A DNA stretch of 64,000 nucleotides, taken from an uncultured Clostridia bacterium. Its GTDB lineage: Bacteria > Bacillota > Clostridia > TANB77 > CAG-508. The stretch is from the NCBI GenBank assembly GCA_934122235.1, contig CAKOWE010000001.1, forward strand, positions 1 to 64,000, given 5' to 3'. Positions 1 to 8,901 of this stretch are shown one piece after another (positions within the stretch are counted from its first letter, which is position 1; the number at the start of each line of letters is the position of its first letter). The translations under genes were made by a program, and so were the position numbers. The notes under the pieces were generated by a model, which worked only from the letters and a program-made list of their open reading frames with translations, made no database searches and had not been told where the DNA came from.

Positions 1-167
1 GAGAACGAATGGTATCATGATAACAATGTGTGCAATTTGTGTGCAAAAATTAAAAAATGTATAGTTCTATATATACTATATGTATGACATAGTACCAATA
101 CCGTTCAGACCCATTTTTCCTTGAAAAACATATAATACTATATATATTTCATAGTATCAGATATACT

Positions 168-230
168 GAAAAAGGATGAACTTGTGGAAGTGGTAAGAAG
201 TATAAGAACTGTTGTGGAAAGTAGAAAAAA
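168..230 (+). pseudogene. Relic of a SEC-C zinc-binding motif (SecA C-terminus type)
   Basis: A short stretch encodes C-G-S-G-K-K-Y-K-N-C-C-G-K followed by TAG, the second half of the SEC-C zinc motif found at the C-terminus of SecA and in small SEC-C proteins. The first half (C-x-C) is missing: reading upstream in this frame meets a TGA, while K-D-E, which normally precedes the motif, lies in another frame directly before it. This fits a deletion of about seven bases. No parent ORF can be followed upstream, so I call it a gene remnant; the rest may lie outside the window. Confidence 0.45.
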
Positions 231-251
231 GCCCTTAAAAAGGGTTTTTTT
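226..251 (+). terminator. Rho-independent terminator after the SEC-C relic
   Basis: A CCCTT/AAGGG stem with a short A-rich loop is followed by seven T residues. From here to 550 the sequence is AT-rich with no ORF I can support; a plausible -10 (TATAAT) lies about 40 bases before the next gene. Confidence 0.7.
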
Positions 252-550
252 CTATATATGAAATTAATAAATTTATTTAGATACGTTATAAATAAGCTGT
301 GGGAAAGTGTCTAAAATGTATCTAGAAAGAAGAATAAGCACAAAAAAACATAGTATTTGTAATATGTTTAGAACATTTGAACCATTGACATAGTAATAGT
401 TAGTGCTAAAATATTTAAATATAAAAGGAGATAAATTAGATACTTTAAAATTATAAATGTCTAATAAACTTATTGTAGATTAATTTTCTTTGCTCATTTA
501 TATGATATAATATATGCAAACGATAAATAGTAATTTAATGGGGAGATGTT

Positions 551-1210
551 ATGAATTTAATTTTTAGTATTATGGGTTTAGTCGGTGGGATATTATGCTG
601 CATTGGGGATCTATTCTTCGATTTAAAAGGAAAAGGTAATGAAAAATTAGGAACATCAAAAAATATTGATAGCAATTGGAGCAAAATGGCTGAATGGAGA
701 TTTGGAGTATCTATTTTATTTGCTATGTTTGGAGTAATACTGTTAGGATTTGGGTTTTATGCTATAGCAGATATAATTAGAGAAAACAACTTGATATTAT
801 CTAATTTAATTTTAATAACAGGATTTATTGGTTGTGTAGGTGGTTTATTTATTCATTCTTTGTTATGCATTCAAGCAGTTATTTATAAGCGAATTACTGA
901 TAATGGTAAAATGAATTTTGAACTTGCTGATAACACATTGGAAGGTTTTTATAAAGCTATAATGTTACCATTTATGCTAATATATTGTGTACTAATGATT
1001 GCAGATATATGTGTTGCAGTAGCAGTATTAAATGGAGCATTAGGTGTACCTAAGTGGATGGCTTTATTAAATTCAATAGTATTTTTGATTATAGGCGTTG
1101 TGTTTAGAAAAATTAATCCTGATAAATTTCAGGATCTTCCAGGTATTATAATGCCAAGTTTAGGACTAGCTATGATAGGTGCAATTGGAATAGTAGCGTA
1201 TTTAATTTAA
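551..1210 (+). CDS. Multi-pass integral membrane protein (DUF6796-like)
   Basis: A 219-residue, strongly hydrophobic protein with about six predicted membrane segments (near residues 1-18, 50-75, 82-108, 133-162, 168-185 and 200-219). A short charged loop after the first segment holds a GDLFFDLKGKGN stretch, and D-SNW-KMA-WRF follows at about residues 40-51; this resembles small uncharacterised Firmicute membrane proteins I associate with DUF6796. The start is ATG at 551, preceded by a GGGGAG ribosome site. It stands alone, about 70 bases before a flavodoxin-like gene in the same direction. Function is unknown; the family call is from memory of sequence pattern only. Confidence 0.6.
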   Translation: MNLIFSIMGLVGGILCCIGDLFFDLKGKGNEKLGTSKNIDSNWSKMAEWRFGVSILFAMFGVILLGFGFYAIADIIRENNLILSNLILITGFIGCVGGLFIHSLLCIQAVIYKRITDNGKMNFELADNTLEGFYKAIMLPFMLIYCVLMIADICVAVAVLNGALGVPKWMALLNSIVFLIIGVVFRKINPDKFQDLPGIIMPSLGLAMIGAIGIVAYLI

Positions 1211-1281
1211 TAACAAATTGTAATTTATATGGATAAATTTAGATATGTTCTACTAAAAATATATAAGAAAGGTATTAAAAT

Positions 1282-1788
1282 ATGAGCATATTTGGAAATA
1301 AGAAAGAAAATTATAAAAATAAAAAAAGCTTAGTAATATATTTTTCGAGAGCGGATGAAAATTATGCAGTTGGTTATATTGAAAAGGGAAATACAGAAGT
1401 AATTGCAGAATATATACAAGAAATAATCGGAGCAGATTTATTTAAAGTTGAAGGAATGAAAGAATATTCAACAAATTATCAAAAATGCATAGAAGAAGCA
1501 AAAGAAAGACAACAAAGAGATGAAAGACCAGAATTGAAAAAATATATAAAAGATATATCAAGATATGAAGTTATATATATTGGAGCACCAGTATATTGGG
1601 GAATAATGCCACAAGAAATTATAACACAACTAGAAAAATTAGACTTTACGGGTAAAATAGTTAGAGTATTTACAACACATGAAGGATCTGGTTTAGGTTC
1701 TATTCCAGCACAAGTAAAAAAAGTTTGTAAAGGTGCAAACGTTTTAGAGGATGGAATTGCAATTCGAGGAGCAATAAACAAATTTTAG
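1282..1788 (+). CDS. Flavodoxin-like protein
   Basis: A 168-residue protein with a flavodoxin fold signature: beta-1 LVIYFSRAD near residue 17 leading into the FMN phosphate loop, an acidic helix, YIGAPVYWG near residues 95-103 (the usual second flavin-contacting loop) and FTTHEGSGLGS near residue 131 (third loop). It probably binds FMN and serves as a soluble electron carrier or NAD(P)H-dependent oxidoreductase; the partner is not visible. The start ATG at 1282 follows AAAGG. The first 15 residues are lysine-rich and look like an extension before the core. A terminator follows directly. Confidence 0.75.
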   Translation: MSIFGNKKENYKNKKSLVIYFSRADENYAVGYIEKGNTEVIAEYIQEIIGADLFKVEGMKEYSTNYQKCIEEAKERQQRDERPELKKYIKDISRYEVIYIGAPVYWGIMPQEIITQLEKLDFTGKIVRVFTTHEGSGLGSIPAQVKKVCKGANVLEDGIAIRGAINKF

Positions 1789-1823
1789 AAGAATAATAGC
1801 TGAGATATTAAATAGAAATGAAA

Positions 1824-1870
1824 TATCCCCAAAACATTATGCTGATCTAAATGTTTTGGGGATATTGTAA
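1824..1870 (+). terminator. Long hairpin terminator between convergent genes
   Basis: ATATCCCCAAAACATT pairs with AATGTTTTGGGGATAT around a short loop. It lies between the flavodoxin-like gene and the convergent gene downstream and could serve both strands. Confidence 0.75.
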
Positions 1871-1906
1871 TATGTTTAGTATGTTCAAAGATACCTAAAT
1901 TAAAAT

Positions 1907-2995
1907 CTAGTATTTTTCAATATAACCACTTGTTTTTTGTGTGTACATATCATCTGTTATAGATTTATATCTTTCACCACTATAATCATCTGTAAATCCA
2001 TTATATGCTTTATATATTTCACCAGTATCTGTATCATATACTCTTTCGTATCCAAGTGTTGCATCACTTTGTTTTTGACTCATTATGTCATAACTAGCAC
2101 TTCTTTTCTCCCAAGAATCCATGATGCCATCTGTTATTTGATTACATACATTTCTAACATATTGGAAATTTTGCATTACTGCATCTTGCTGATTGTTAAA
2201 GCTATTCATAAAAGCATCTGTAAATTCTAATGAAGATGCTATAGTGCTTAAAGTATCTTCCCAATCTATAAATTCATCTTTTGGAGCTGTAATGAAAATT
2301 GCATCATATACATTTAAATAATATATATCTATTTGTTTTCCTGAAAATACATCTTCGGGAACATAATATGATCCTGCATCATACACATATGCAGTAAATA
2401 ATCCCTCAGCATCTTGACCATTTGCATCTTTAAATGTTGCTCTTAATATATCGCCACCTAAGGTTCCTGTTCCTAATTTTTCAACAACAGTAAAATTGGT
2501 TAAAGTAGGAAATGTAAATGTAGCAGTATTATTTAAAGTTCCTAAGTCATTAAATATTTTGTAAAATCCTTCTGTGTTTTTGTTTTCTATAACAGATGTT
2601 TTAGCAAACATACTATTTGGATAATATTTTTGTTGAAATGCTTTTGCTTCTTCTGATTTGTTATATCCTTCTGTTTTTAAATTAAAGAAAAATTGATAAG
2701 TAGGTCTTTGTGGGTCATAGGCTTTAATTGTATAATGAATACAATCTCCCAAAACATCTACTTTCCAACCTTCTGGTATTTTCATTTTAATAAAACCATT
2801 GTCAAAGTCAGTAAATTTGATTGCTTTAGTTTCACTTTCTTTTATTTTTACTTCATTATTTTTTGCCATGCTACTATCACTTCCTAAATTATTATTATTT
2901 TTTTTGCTAATAGCGATTATTCCAATAATAATTGCTAAAGCAATAATTGCAATAATTACTATTAATTTCATATTTTTATTTTTAGTTTCTTCCAT
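1907..2995 (-). CDS. Membrane-anchored extracytoplasmic protein of unknown function
   Basis: A 362-residue protein with a short basic N-terminus and one membrane segment at about residues 10-28, then a low-complexity asparagine/serine linker and a large extracytoplasmic domain. There is no lipobox cysteine, so this is a signal anchor rather than a lipoprotein. The soluble part starts with a region resembling putative surface domains (FDNGFIKMKIPEGW near residue 66) and ends in a tyrosine/threonine-rich tail. I recognise no catalytic motif. The ATG at 2995 is preceded by an AGGGGAAAA site. It is monocistronic. Confidence 0.65.
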   Translation of the reverse strand: MEETKNKNMKLIVIIAIIALAIIIGIIAISKKNNNNLGSDSSMAKNNEVKIKESETKAIKFTDFDNGFIKMKIPEGWKVDVLGDCIHYTIKAYDPQRPTYQFFFNLKTEGYNKSEEAKAFQQKYYPNSMFAKTSVIENKNTEGFYKIFNDLGTLNNTATFTFPTLTNFTVVEKLGTGTLGGDILRATFKDANGQDAEGLFTAYVYDAGSYYVPEDVFSGKQIDIYYLNVYDAIFITAPKDEFIDWEDTLSTIASSLEFTDAFMNSFNNQQDAVMQNFQYVRNVCNQITDGIMDSWEKRSASYDIMSQKQSDATLGYERVYDTDTGEIYKAYNGFTDDYSGERYKSITDDMYTQKTSGYIEKY

Positions 2996-3225
2996 AATAT
3001 TTTCCCCTCTTATCTTAATTTATTTTCATATATAATATTTTATCATAAATATATATAATATTTTATATTTTTTACCATTTTTTCAGTGATAATTCGGTAA
3101 TTATTTTTTTATATATTTTTGTAATGTTAGTGAGAATCCTTTAAAAACAATTACAATATGAGTTGTTATTATTGTAGTGTAAAAAATACATTTCTTAGTT
3201 TGTAAAATAAAACGTTAAAAAGTGC

Positions 3226-3254
3226 TTGTAAAACAATAAATATTAATGTATAAT
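3226..3254 (+). promoter_or_regulatory. Promoter for the yrbG-mntP transcript
   Basis: TTGTAA at 3226-3231 and TATAAT at 3249-3254 with 17 bases between them, directly before the riboswitch-like leader. Confidence 0.6.
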
Positions 3255-3258
3255 ATTT

Positions 3259-3388
3259 AAGAAATGAGGGAGTAGTTAGCATATTGCAAATGTGTAGTAA
3301 AGTCAACATAATGATATTAAATATCTGGCTTTACTTTAAATAATGAGACTTGTTTGCAAATACAGATTGCAGACGTAGTCTCTTTTTG
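3259..3388 (+). ncRNA. yybP-ykoY-type (manganese) riboswitch
   Basis: A structured leader beginning with a GGGAGTAG box at about 3268-3275 and ending in a GAGACT/AGTCTC stem (3345-3350 with 3377-3382) followed by five Ts, which looks like the expression-platform terminator. The aptamer box and the gene order (immediately before a cation exchanger and an MntP manganese exporter) match the yybP-ykoY family, which senses Mn2+. By family knowledge, Mn2+ should switch on read-through. I assigned it by motif and context; a covariance-model search would confirm it. Confidence 0.75.
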
Positions 3389-3416
3389 TATTTAGTTTAG
3401 GACATAGGAGAAAAAA

Positions 3417-4367
3417 ATGTTATTATCAGTATTTTTAATTATTATAGGTTTTGTGTTTTTAATTGTAAGTGCAGATATATTAGTTGATGGTTCAAGCGGA
3501 ATTGCAAAAAAATTTCATATACCAGAAATTATAATAGGGCTTACTATTGTATCAATAGGAACATCAATGCCTGAATTATTTGTTAGTGTTACCTCAGCGT
3601 TAGATGGTTATTCGGATATGGCAATAGGGAATATAATTGGAAGTAATTTGTGTAATTTGTTACTTATTTTAGGCTTGTCATCAATTATAAAACCTGTTAC
3701 ATTTCAAAAAGAAACAAGATATTATGAAATACCAATGTGTTTGCTTTTTACAGTAATACTTACAATTTTTTGTAATTTAGAAAATAATGTATCAAGAGTA
3801 GAAGGAATAATATTATTAGTATTATTTTGTTTGTTTCTTGGGTATACAATATTTATGGGAAAAAAGGAAAGTCAAAAAGATATAATTAAAATTGAAGTAA
3901 AAGAAACTAAAAAGAATAGCACAATTAAAAATATAATTTTAATTATATTAGGAATTGTAGGTCTAAAAATTGGAGGGGATTTAGCTGTTAATAATGCAGT
4001 TAATGTTGCAAATTATTTTAATATAAGTGAAAAAATTATTAGTTTAACAATTCTTGCGATAGGTACAAGCTTACCAGAGCTTGTAACTAGTGTAACAGCG
4101 GCTATAAAAGGAAATAGTGACATTGCAATAGGAAATATTATTGGTTCAAATATATTTAATATTTTACTTATAATTGGTGTATCAGCAGTTATAAAACCAA
4201 TTACATATAATATTACATATAATTTTGATTTAAGTATATTGTTATTATCAACTGTAATTTTAGCAATATTTCCATTTATACCACCAAAGGAAAAAATGAG
4301 TAGAGCAAATGGGTTTATATACTTTTTAATGTATGTTGCATATATAATAATATTAATATTGAAATAA
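3417..4367 (+). CDS. yrbG: Calcium/sodium antiporter, YrbG family
   Basis: A 316-residue inner-membrane exchanger built from two inverted halves. Each half carries the alpha repeat: GTSMPELFVS with GNIIGSNLCN near residues 48-82, and GTSLPELVTS with GNIIGSNIFN near residues 219-253. The acidic residue after P in each repeat is expected to bind the cation. It exchanges Ca2+ (or another divalent ion) for Na+. It lies under the yybP-ykoY-type leader and 10 bases before mntP, so it is probably co-induced by Mn2+. Start ATG at 3417 follows AGGAGAAAAA. Confidence 0.9.
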   Translation: MLLSVFLIIIGFVFLIVSADILVDGSSGIAKKFHIPEIIIGLTIVSIGTSMPELFVSVTSALDGYSDMAIGNIIGSNLCNLLLILGLSSIIKPVTFQKETRYYEIPMCLLFTVILTIFCNLENNVSRVEGIILLVLFCLFLGYTIFMGKKESQKDIIKIEVKETKKNSTIKNIILIILGIVGLKIGGDLAVNNAVNVANYFNISEKIISLTILAIGTSLPELVTSVTAAIKGNSDIAIGNIIGSNIFNILLIIGVSAVIKPITYNITYNFDLSILLLSTVILAIFPFIPPKEKMSRANGFIYFLMYVAYIIILILK

Positions 4368-4377
4368 GGAGTAAATT

Positions 4378-4944
4378 ATGGGAGTACTAGAAATTTTATT
4401 ACTAGGTATAGGTTTATCAATGGATGCTTTTGCGGTATCTATTTGCAAAGGTCTTTCAATGAAAAAAATGAGTTGGAAAAAAGCAATTATTATTGCATTA
4501 TATTTTGGAATATTTCAAGCTTTAATGCCTGTTGTAGGTTATTTCTTAGGAACAACTTTTGAAGGCTTTGTAACGGCTTTTGATCATTGGATTGCTTTTA
4601 TATTGTTAGTATTAATTGGTGGAAATATGATAAAAGAATCTTTTGATAATGAAGACGATAAGAAAAATGACAAAGTTGATTTTAAAACAATGATAGTTTT
4701 AGCGGTAGCGACAAGCATAGATGCTTTAGCAGTAGGTATAACATTTGCGTTTTTTAATGTAAATTTAGTGTTAGCAGCACCTATAATTGGAATAGTAACA
4801 TTTATTATTTCGTGTTTTGGAGTTAAAATAGGAAATAGATTTGGAGATAAGTATCAAAACAAAGCAGAATTAATGGGAGGAATTATATTAGTTTTACTAG
4901 GAGTAAAAATATTATTAGAACACTTAAATATAATTTCTTTCTAA
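4378..4944 (+). CDS. mntP: Manganese efflux pump MntP
   Basis: A 188-residue six-helix membrane protein with the two MntP signature repeats, [14 protein letters not shown] near residue 15 and [13 protein letters not shown] near residue 116, whose aspartates are thought to take part in Mn2+ transport. It exports Mn2+ to prevent intoxication. It follows yrbG by 10 bases with its own AAGGAG site and is under the same Mn2+-type riboswitch, which supports the assignment strongly. Length is typical of the family. Confidence 0.93.
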   Translation: MGVLEILLLGIGLSMDAFAVSICKGLSMKKMSWKKAIIIALYFGIFQALMPVVGYFLGTTFEGFVTAFDHWIAFILLVLIGGNMIKESFDNEDDKKNDKVDFKTMIVLAVATSIDALAVGITFAFFNVNLVLAAPIIGIVTFIISCFGVKIGNRFGDKYQNKAELMGGIILVLLGVKILLEHLNIISF

Positions 4945-4984
4945 AAAATATAAATTACTATATAGTTTTAGAATAGGAGACAAT

Positions 4985-5473
4985 ATGAATAAGCAAGAGA
5001 TATATAATTTTTTAGACAATAAAAAAATTTGGCATGAAATAACAGAGCATGAAGCAGTTTATAATATGGAAGAATTATCTAAAATTAATGTTCCTTATCC
5101 AGAAATGGATGGAAAAAATCTTTTTGTTCGTGATGATAAAAAGAAAAATTATTATTTAATAACCGTTAAAGAAAATAAAAGAGTTGATTTAAAGAAATTT
5201 AGAGAGGAAAATAATACTCGTGCTTTAAGTTTTGCTTCAGAAAATGACTTGATGAATATAATGAATTTAATTCCTGGAGCTGTAACACCATTAGGATTAT
5301 TAAACGATGAGAATTTAAGAGTGAAATTTTACATAGATAGGGATTTTATGAACAATTTGCATATTATAGGTATACACCCAAACGATAATACGGCAACAGT
5401 ATGGTTAAAAGTTGAAGATTTAATAGATATTATAAAAGAACATGGAAATGAAGTTTTTGTTGTGGACATATAA
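4985..5473 (+). CDS. Prolyl-tRNA editing protein (ProX/YbaK family)
   Basis: A 162-residue single-domain protein of the YbaK/aminoacyl-tRNA-editing fold. It hydrolyses mischarged aminoacyl-tRNA in trans, most often Ala-tRNA(Pro). The family pattern is visible as KNLFVRDDKKKNYYLITV near residues 44-61, with the conserved lysine in KNLF, and GAVTPLGLLND near residues 97-107. The start ATG at 4985 is preceded by AATAGGAGA. It follows mntP by 40 bases and could be co-transcribed. Confidence 0.85.
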   Translation: MNKQEIYNFLDNKKIWHEITEHEAVYNMEELSKINVPYPEMDGKNLFVRDDKKKNYYLITVKENKRVDLKKFREENNTRALSFASENDLMNIMNLIPGAVTPLGLLNDENLRVKFYIDRDFMNNLHIIGIHPNDNTATVWLKVEDLIDIIKEHGNEVFVVDI

Positions 5474-5649
5474 TATGTAATTAATATATTTTGACAAATT
5501 AAAAATTTATGATATATAAAATATTTATTAAAAGTTTGACAATATAGAATTGATATATAAATAAAATCAGTGAGTTCAATTATTTATTTTTAATAATTAG
5601 AGCTGTTTTTTATTGTAATAATAAATATTAAAAATAAAAGGAGTAAAAA

Positions 5650-6014
5650 ATGGACATATAATTATCAGAACATTTTACATATAAAAAGTTAATAAAATTT
5701 ACAATACCAACAATAATAATGATGATATTTACATCAATTTATGGTGTGGTAGATTGAATATTTGTGTCAAATTATGTAGGGGCTGAAGCTTTTGTAGGAG
5801 TTAATTTAATTATGCCGGCTCTCATGATTCTAGGGTCAATAGGATTTATGATAGGAACTGGAGAAAGTGCATTAGTTTCTAAAACAATTTAATATTGACA
5901 ACTATTTTAAGGGTGAATGGAATTGGGTTTGCAGTTGTTATTACAGAAGCGATGTCATTAATTGTAAGCGTTATGTTTTTAATATTAAATAGAAAAAAAT
6001 ATGAATATATATAA
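5650..6014 (+). pseudogene. Decayed MATE-family efflux transporter
   Basis: An AGGAG site and ATG at 5650 open a reading frame for a typical MATE N-terminus, but it is interrupted early by TAA where a CAA would fit (after M-D-I) and by TGA in VD-stop-IFVSNYVG, where the family usually has VDG. The frame continues through LIMPALMILGS and GTGESALVSKTI, then stops. Directly after comes a piece matching the MATE C-terminal helix (GIGFAVVITEAMSLIV) ending in NRKKYEYI and TAA. Roughly three quarters of the gene is missing between these parts. These are ordinary substitutions and a deletion, quite unlike the CGG-type frame changes elsewhere in the window. Confidence 0.85.
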
Positions 6015-6036
6015 ATTAATAGTTGATATGATGAAA

Positions 6037-6066
6037 CAAGGCTTCCGATGAAGCCTTATTTTTATT
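6037..6066 (+). terminator. Rho-independent terminator of the MATE remnant
   Basis: AAGGCTTC/GAAGCCTT stem with a four-base loop followed by a T-rich tract. Confidence 0.8.
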
Positions 6067-6144
6067 GAGTGAGAAAAAATATAAATTTTATTAAAAAGTC
6101 AAGAAAAGCAACTATTATTAAATATTTGTTGAAAAATTTGTGCA

Positions 6145-6173
6145 TTGATACTTTAATAAAATGGTAGTATAAT
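6145..6173 (+). promoter_or_regulatory. SigA-type promoter of clpB
   Basis: TTGATA at 6145-6150 and a perfect TATAAT at 6168-6173, spaced by 17 bases. I see no CIRCE or CtsR-like repeat around it. Confidence 0.7.
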
Positions 6174-6252
6174 ATTAGCACCAAAAAAGAATATGCATAA
6201 TGAAACAGCCAAAAATTGTTTTTATAATAATTTATTTATGGGAGGGACAAGT

Positions 6253-8853
6253 ATGAATATTCAAAAATTTACTCAAAAATCAGTAGAAACAATACAAAAA
6301 GCACAAAGTATAGCTGTAGAAAATCAAAATGCACAAATAGAGCAGGAGCATTTATTACTTGCATTATTAGACCAAGATAATAGTTTGATAAAAGAATTAT
6401 TAAAGAAGATGGGAACTTCTGAAAATTTAGAGGAAACATTAAAAACTAATATTAACAAAAAGCCAAGAATGACTGGAGGAGCAAGACCAAATGATAGTAT
6501 TTATGTATCACAAGATGTAGATTTGGTTTTAAATGATTCAGAACAGATTGCACAAAAAATGAAGGATGAATATGTTTCTGTAGAGCACATAATGTTATCA
6601 TTGTTTGACCATGCCAATAGCCAAATAAAGGAAATTTTTAGAACATATGGCATAACAAAAGATGAATTTTTAAAAGCATTGTTAAGTGTTCGAGGAAATA
6701 CAAGAATTACAACAGATAATCCTGAAGAGACATATGATGCATTGAAGAAATATGGACAAGATCTAGTGAAGTTAGCAAGAGAACAAAAGTTAGATCCTGT
6801 TATAGGAAGAGATACAGAAATTAGAAATGTTATAAGAATTTTATCAAGAAAAACTAAAAATAATCCATGTTTGATAGGTGAGCCTGGTGTTGGAAAAACT
6901 GCTATTGCGGAAGGGTTGGCACTGAGAATACTAAGAGGAGATGTACCAGAAGGATTAAAAGATTGTACAATATTTTCTTTGGATATGGGTTCACTTGTTG
7001 CAGGTGCGAAATACAGGGGAGAATTTGAAGAAAGATTAAAAGCTGTTTTACAAGAAGTAAAGAAAAGTGAAGGAAAAATTATTTTATTTATTGATGAAAT
7101 TCATACAATTGTTGGAGCTGGAAAGACAGATGGGGCAATGGACGCAGGAAATTTGCTAAAACCAATGCTAGCTAGAGGAGAATTACATTGCATAGGTGCT
7201 ACAACTTTAAATGAATATCGTCAGTATATAGAAAAAGATCAAGCATTAGAAAGACGTTTTCAACCAGTAATGGTAGATGAACCAACTGTAGAAGATACAA
7301 TATCAATCTTAAGAGGATTGAAAGAAAGATATGAAATTTTTCATGGAGTTAAGATTGCAGATAATGCCCTTATTGCGGCTGCTACATTGTCACACAGATA
7401 TATATCAGATAGATTTTTGCCAGATAAAGCAATTGATTTAATTGATGAAGCATGTAGTATGATAAAAACAGAAATGGAATCAATGCCAACAGAGTTAGAT
7501 GAAATTTCTAGAAAAATTATGCAATTAGAAATTGAAGAAACAGCATTATCTAAAGAAAAAGATGAAATTTCAAAGCAAAGGTTAGATGATATTCAAAAAG
7601 AAAAAATAGAATTAAAAACTAAATTTGATTCTATGAAAGCAAAATGGGAAAATGAAAAAGAGTCTATTGGAAAAGTTCAAAAGCTAAGAGAAGAAATTGA
7701 AAAAGTAAATAGCCAAATTGAACAAGCAGAAAGAAATTATGAATTAAACAAAGCTGCAGAGTTAAAGTATGGAAAATTGCCAGAGTTACAAAAACAATTG
7801 GAAAAAGAAGAAGAGAAAGCTGAAAAAGAAAAAAATAAAGAAGATAATTTGTTACGTAATAAAGTAACAGAAGATGAAATAGCAAAAATAATTTCTAGGT
7901 GGACCGGAATTCCAGTTACAAAGTTAATGGAAGGTGAAAGGGAGAAGTTATTAAATTTAAGTGAAATTTTACACAAGAGAGTAATTGGTCAGAATGAAGC
8001 TGTAGAAAAAGTATCAGAAGCAATTATTCGTTCAAGAGCAGGAATTAGCGATCCTCGTAGACCAATTGGATCATTCTTATTCCTAGGACCAACTGGTGTA
8101 GGAAAAACAGAACTTGCCAAAGCATTAGCAGAAAGTTTATTTGATGATGAGCATAACATAGTAAGAATTGATATGTCAGAATATATGGAAAAATATTCTG
8201 TATCTAGATTAATAGGTGCACCTCCAGGATATGTAGGATATGAAGAAGGTGGACAATTAACAGAAGCTGTTAGAAGAAAACCATATTCAGTAATATTATT
8301 TGATGAAATAGAAAAAGCGCACCCAGATGTATTTAATATATTGTTACAAGTATTAGATGATGGCCGTATAACCGATTCACAGGGAAGGACAGTTGATTTT
8401 AAAAATACTATAATAATATTAACATCAAATTTAGGTTCTGAATATATATTAGAAGGAATAACCAATAAAGGAGATATATCAGAAGAAGCCAAAGATAAAG
8501 TAAGTACGTTATTAAAACATAGTTTTAGACCTGAGTTTTTAAATCGTTTGGATGAAATTGTGTTTTACAAACCGCTAAGAAAAGATGAAATTTCCCAAAT
8601 TCTAGAACTATTAATACAAGATTTAGAAAAGAGACTTGAAGATAAGCATATTAGTCTAAATTTAACTCAATCTGCCAAAGATTATTTAATAAATAATGGA
8701 TATGATGAAATATATGGAGCTAGACCTTTAAAAAGATTTGTACAGAAAAAATTAGAAACATTAATTGCTAAAAAGATTTTAGCACAAGAAATTTTACCAA
8801 ATACTACAGTTACTATTGAATGCGAAAATGGGGAGTTAGAAATTAAAAAATAA
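6253..8853 (+). CDS. clpB: Disaggregase chaperone ClpB
   Basis: An 866-residue cytoplasmic AAA+ protein that works with DnaK to pull proteins out of aggregates. Order: N-domain (about 1-145), first ATPase with Walker A GEPGVGKT at 209-216 and Walker B LFIDEIHT near 277, a long coiled-coil middle domain (about 400-530) that separates ClpB from ClpA/ClpC, then a second ATPase with GPTGVGKT near 612 and [11 protein letters not shown] near 680, and a C-terminal small domain. The start is ATG 6253 behind GGGAGGGACA; an upstream in-frame ATG at 6193 lacks a ribosome site. Monocistronic, with its own promoter and terminator. Confidence 0.96.
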   Translation: MNIQKFTQKSVETIQKAQSIAVENQNAQIEQEHLLLALLDQDNSLIKELLKKMGTSENLEETLKTNINKKPRMTGGARPNDSIYVSQDVDLVLNDSEQIAQKMKDEYVSVEHIMLSLFDHANSQIKEIFRTYGITKDEFLKALLSVRGNTRITTDNPEETYDALKKYGQDLVKLAREQKLDPVIGRDTEIRNVIRILSRKTKNNPCLIGEPGVGKTAIAEGLALRILRGDVPEGLKDCTIFSLDMGSLVAGAKYRGEFEERLKAVLQEVKKSEGKIILFIDEIHTIVGAGKTDGAMDAGNLLKPMLARGELHCIGATTLNEYRQYIEKDQALERRFQPVMVDEPTVEDTISILRGLKERYEIFHGVKIADNALIAAATLSHRYISDRFLPDKAIDLIDEACSMIKTEMESMPTELDEISRKIMQLEIEETALSKEKDEISKQRLDDIQKEKIELKTKFDSMKAKWENEKESIGKVQKLREEIEKVNSQIEQAERNYELNKAAELKYGKLPELQKQLEKEEEKAEKEKNKEDNLLRNKVTEDEIAKIISRWTGIPVTKLMEGEREKLLNLSEILHKRVIGQNEAVEKVSEAIIRSRAGISDPRRPIGSFLFLGPTGVGKTELAKALAESLFDDEHNIVRIDMSEYMEKYSVSRLIGAPPGYVGYEEGGQLTEAVRRKPYSVILFDEIEKAHPDVFNILLQVLDDGRITDSQGRTVDFKNTIIILTSNLGSEYILEGITNKGDISEEAKDKVSTLLKHSFRPEFLNRLDEIVFYKPLRKDEISQILELLIQDLEKRLEDKHISLNLTQSAKDYLINNGYDEIYGARPLKRFVQKKLETLIAKKILAQEILPNTTVTIECENGELEIKK

Positions 8854-8869
8854 AAATATGATATGAATA

Positions 8870-8901
8870 AAAAATACTTCGGTTAAGCCGAAGTATTTTT
8901 T
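8870..8901. terminator. Bidirectional terminator between clpB and the XRE gene
   Basis: AAATACTTCGG/CCGAAGTATTT stem with a five-base loop and T tracts on both strands, between two convergent genes. Confidence 0.9.

Noticed and set aside
14..550. A protein-coding gene in the first 550 bases
   Set aside because: Apart from the SEC-C relic, all frames are short and AT-rich without ribosome sites.
1937..3035. Plus-strand frames opposite the membrane-anchored protein
   Set aside because: Shadows of a minus-strand gene with clear start, ribosome site and domain layout.
6066..6252. CIRCE or CtsR operator before clpB
   Set aside because: Only a plain promoter is visible; no TTAGCACTC inverted repeat or tandem GGTCAAA heptamer repeat is present.
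7664..8492. Open frames on the minus strand inside clpB, and similar antisense frames inside smc, mutL, pacL-type ATPase and pflB
   Set aside because: They mirror strongly conserved plus-strand genes, have leucine/serine/phenylalanine-rich shadows typical of AT-rich antisense frames, and lack ribosome sites.
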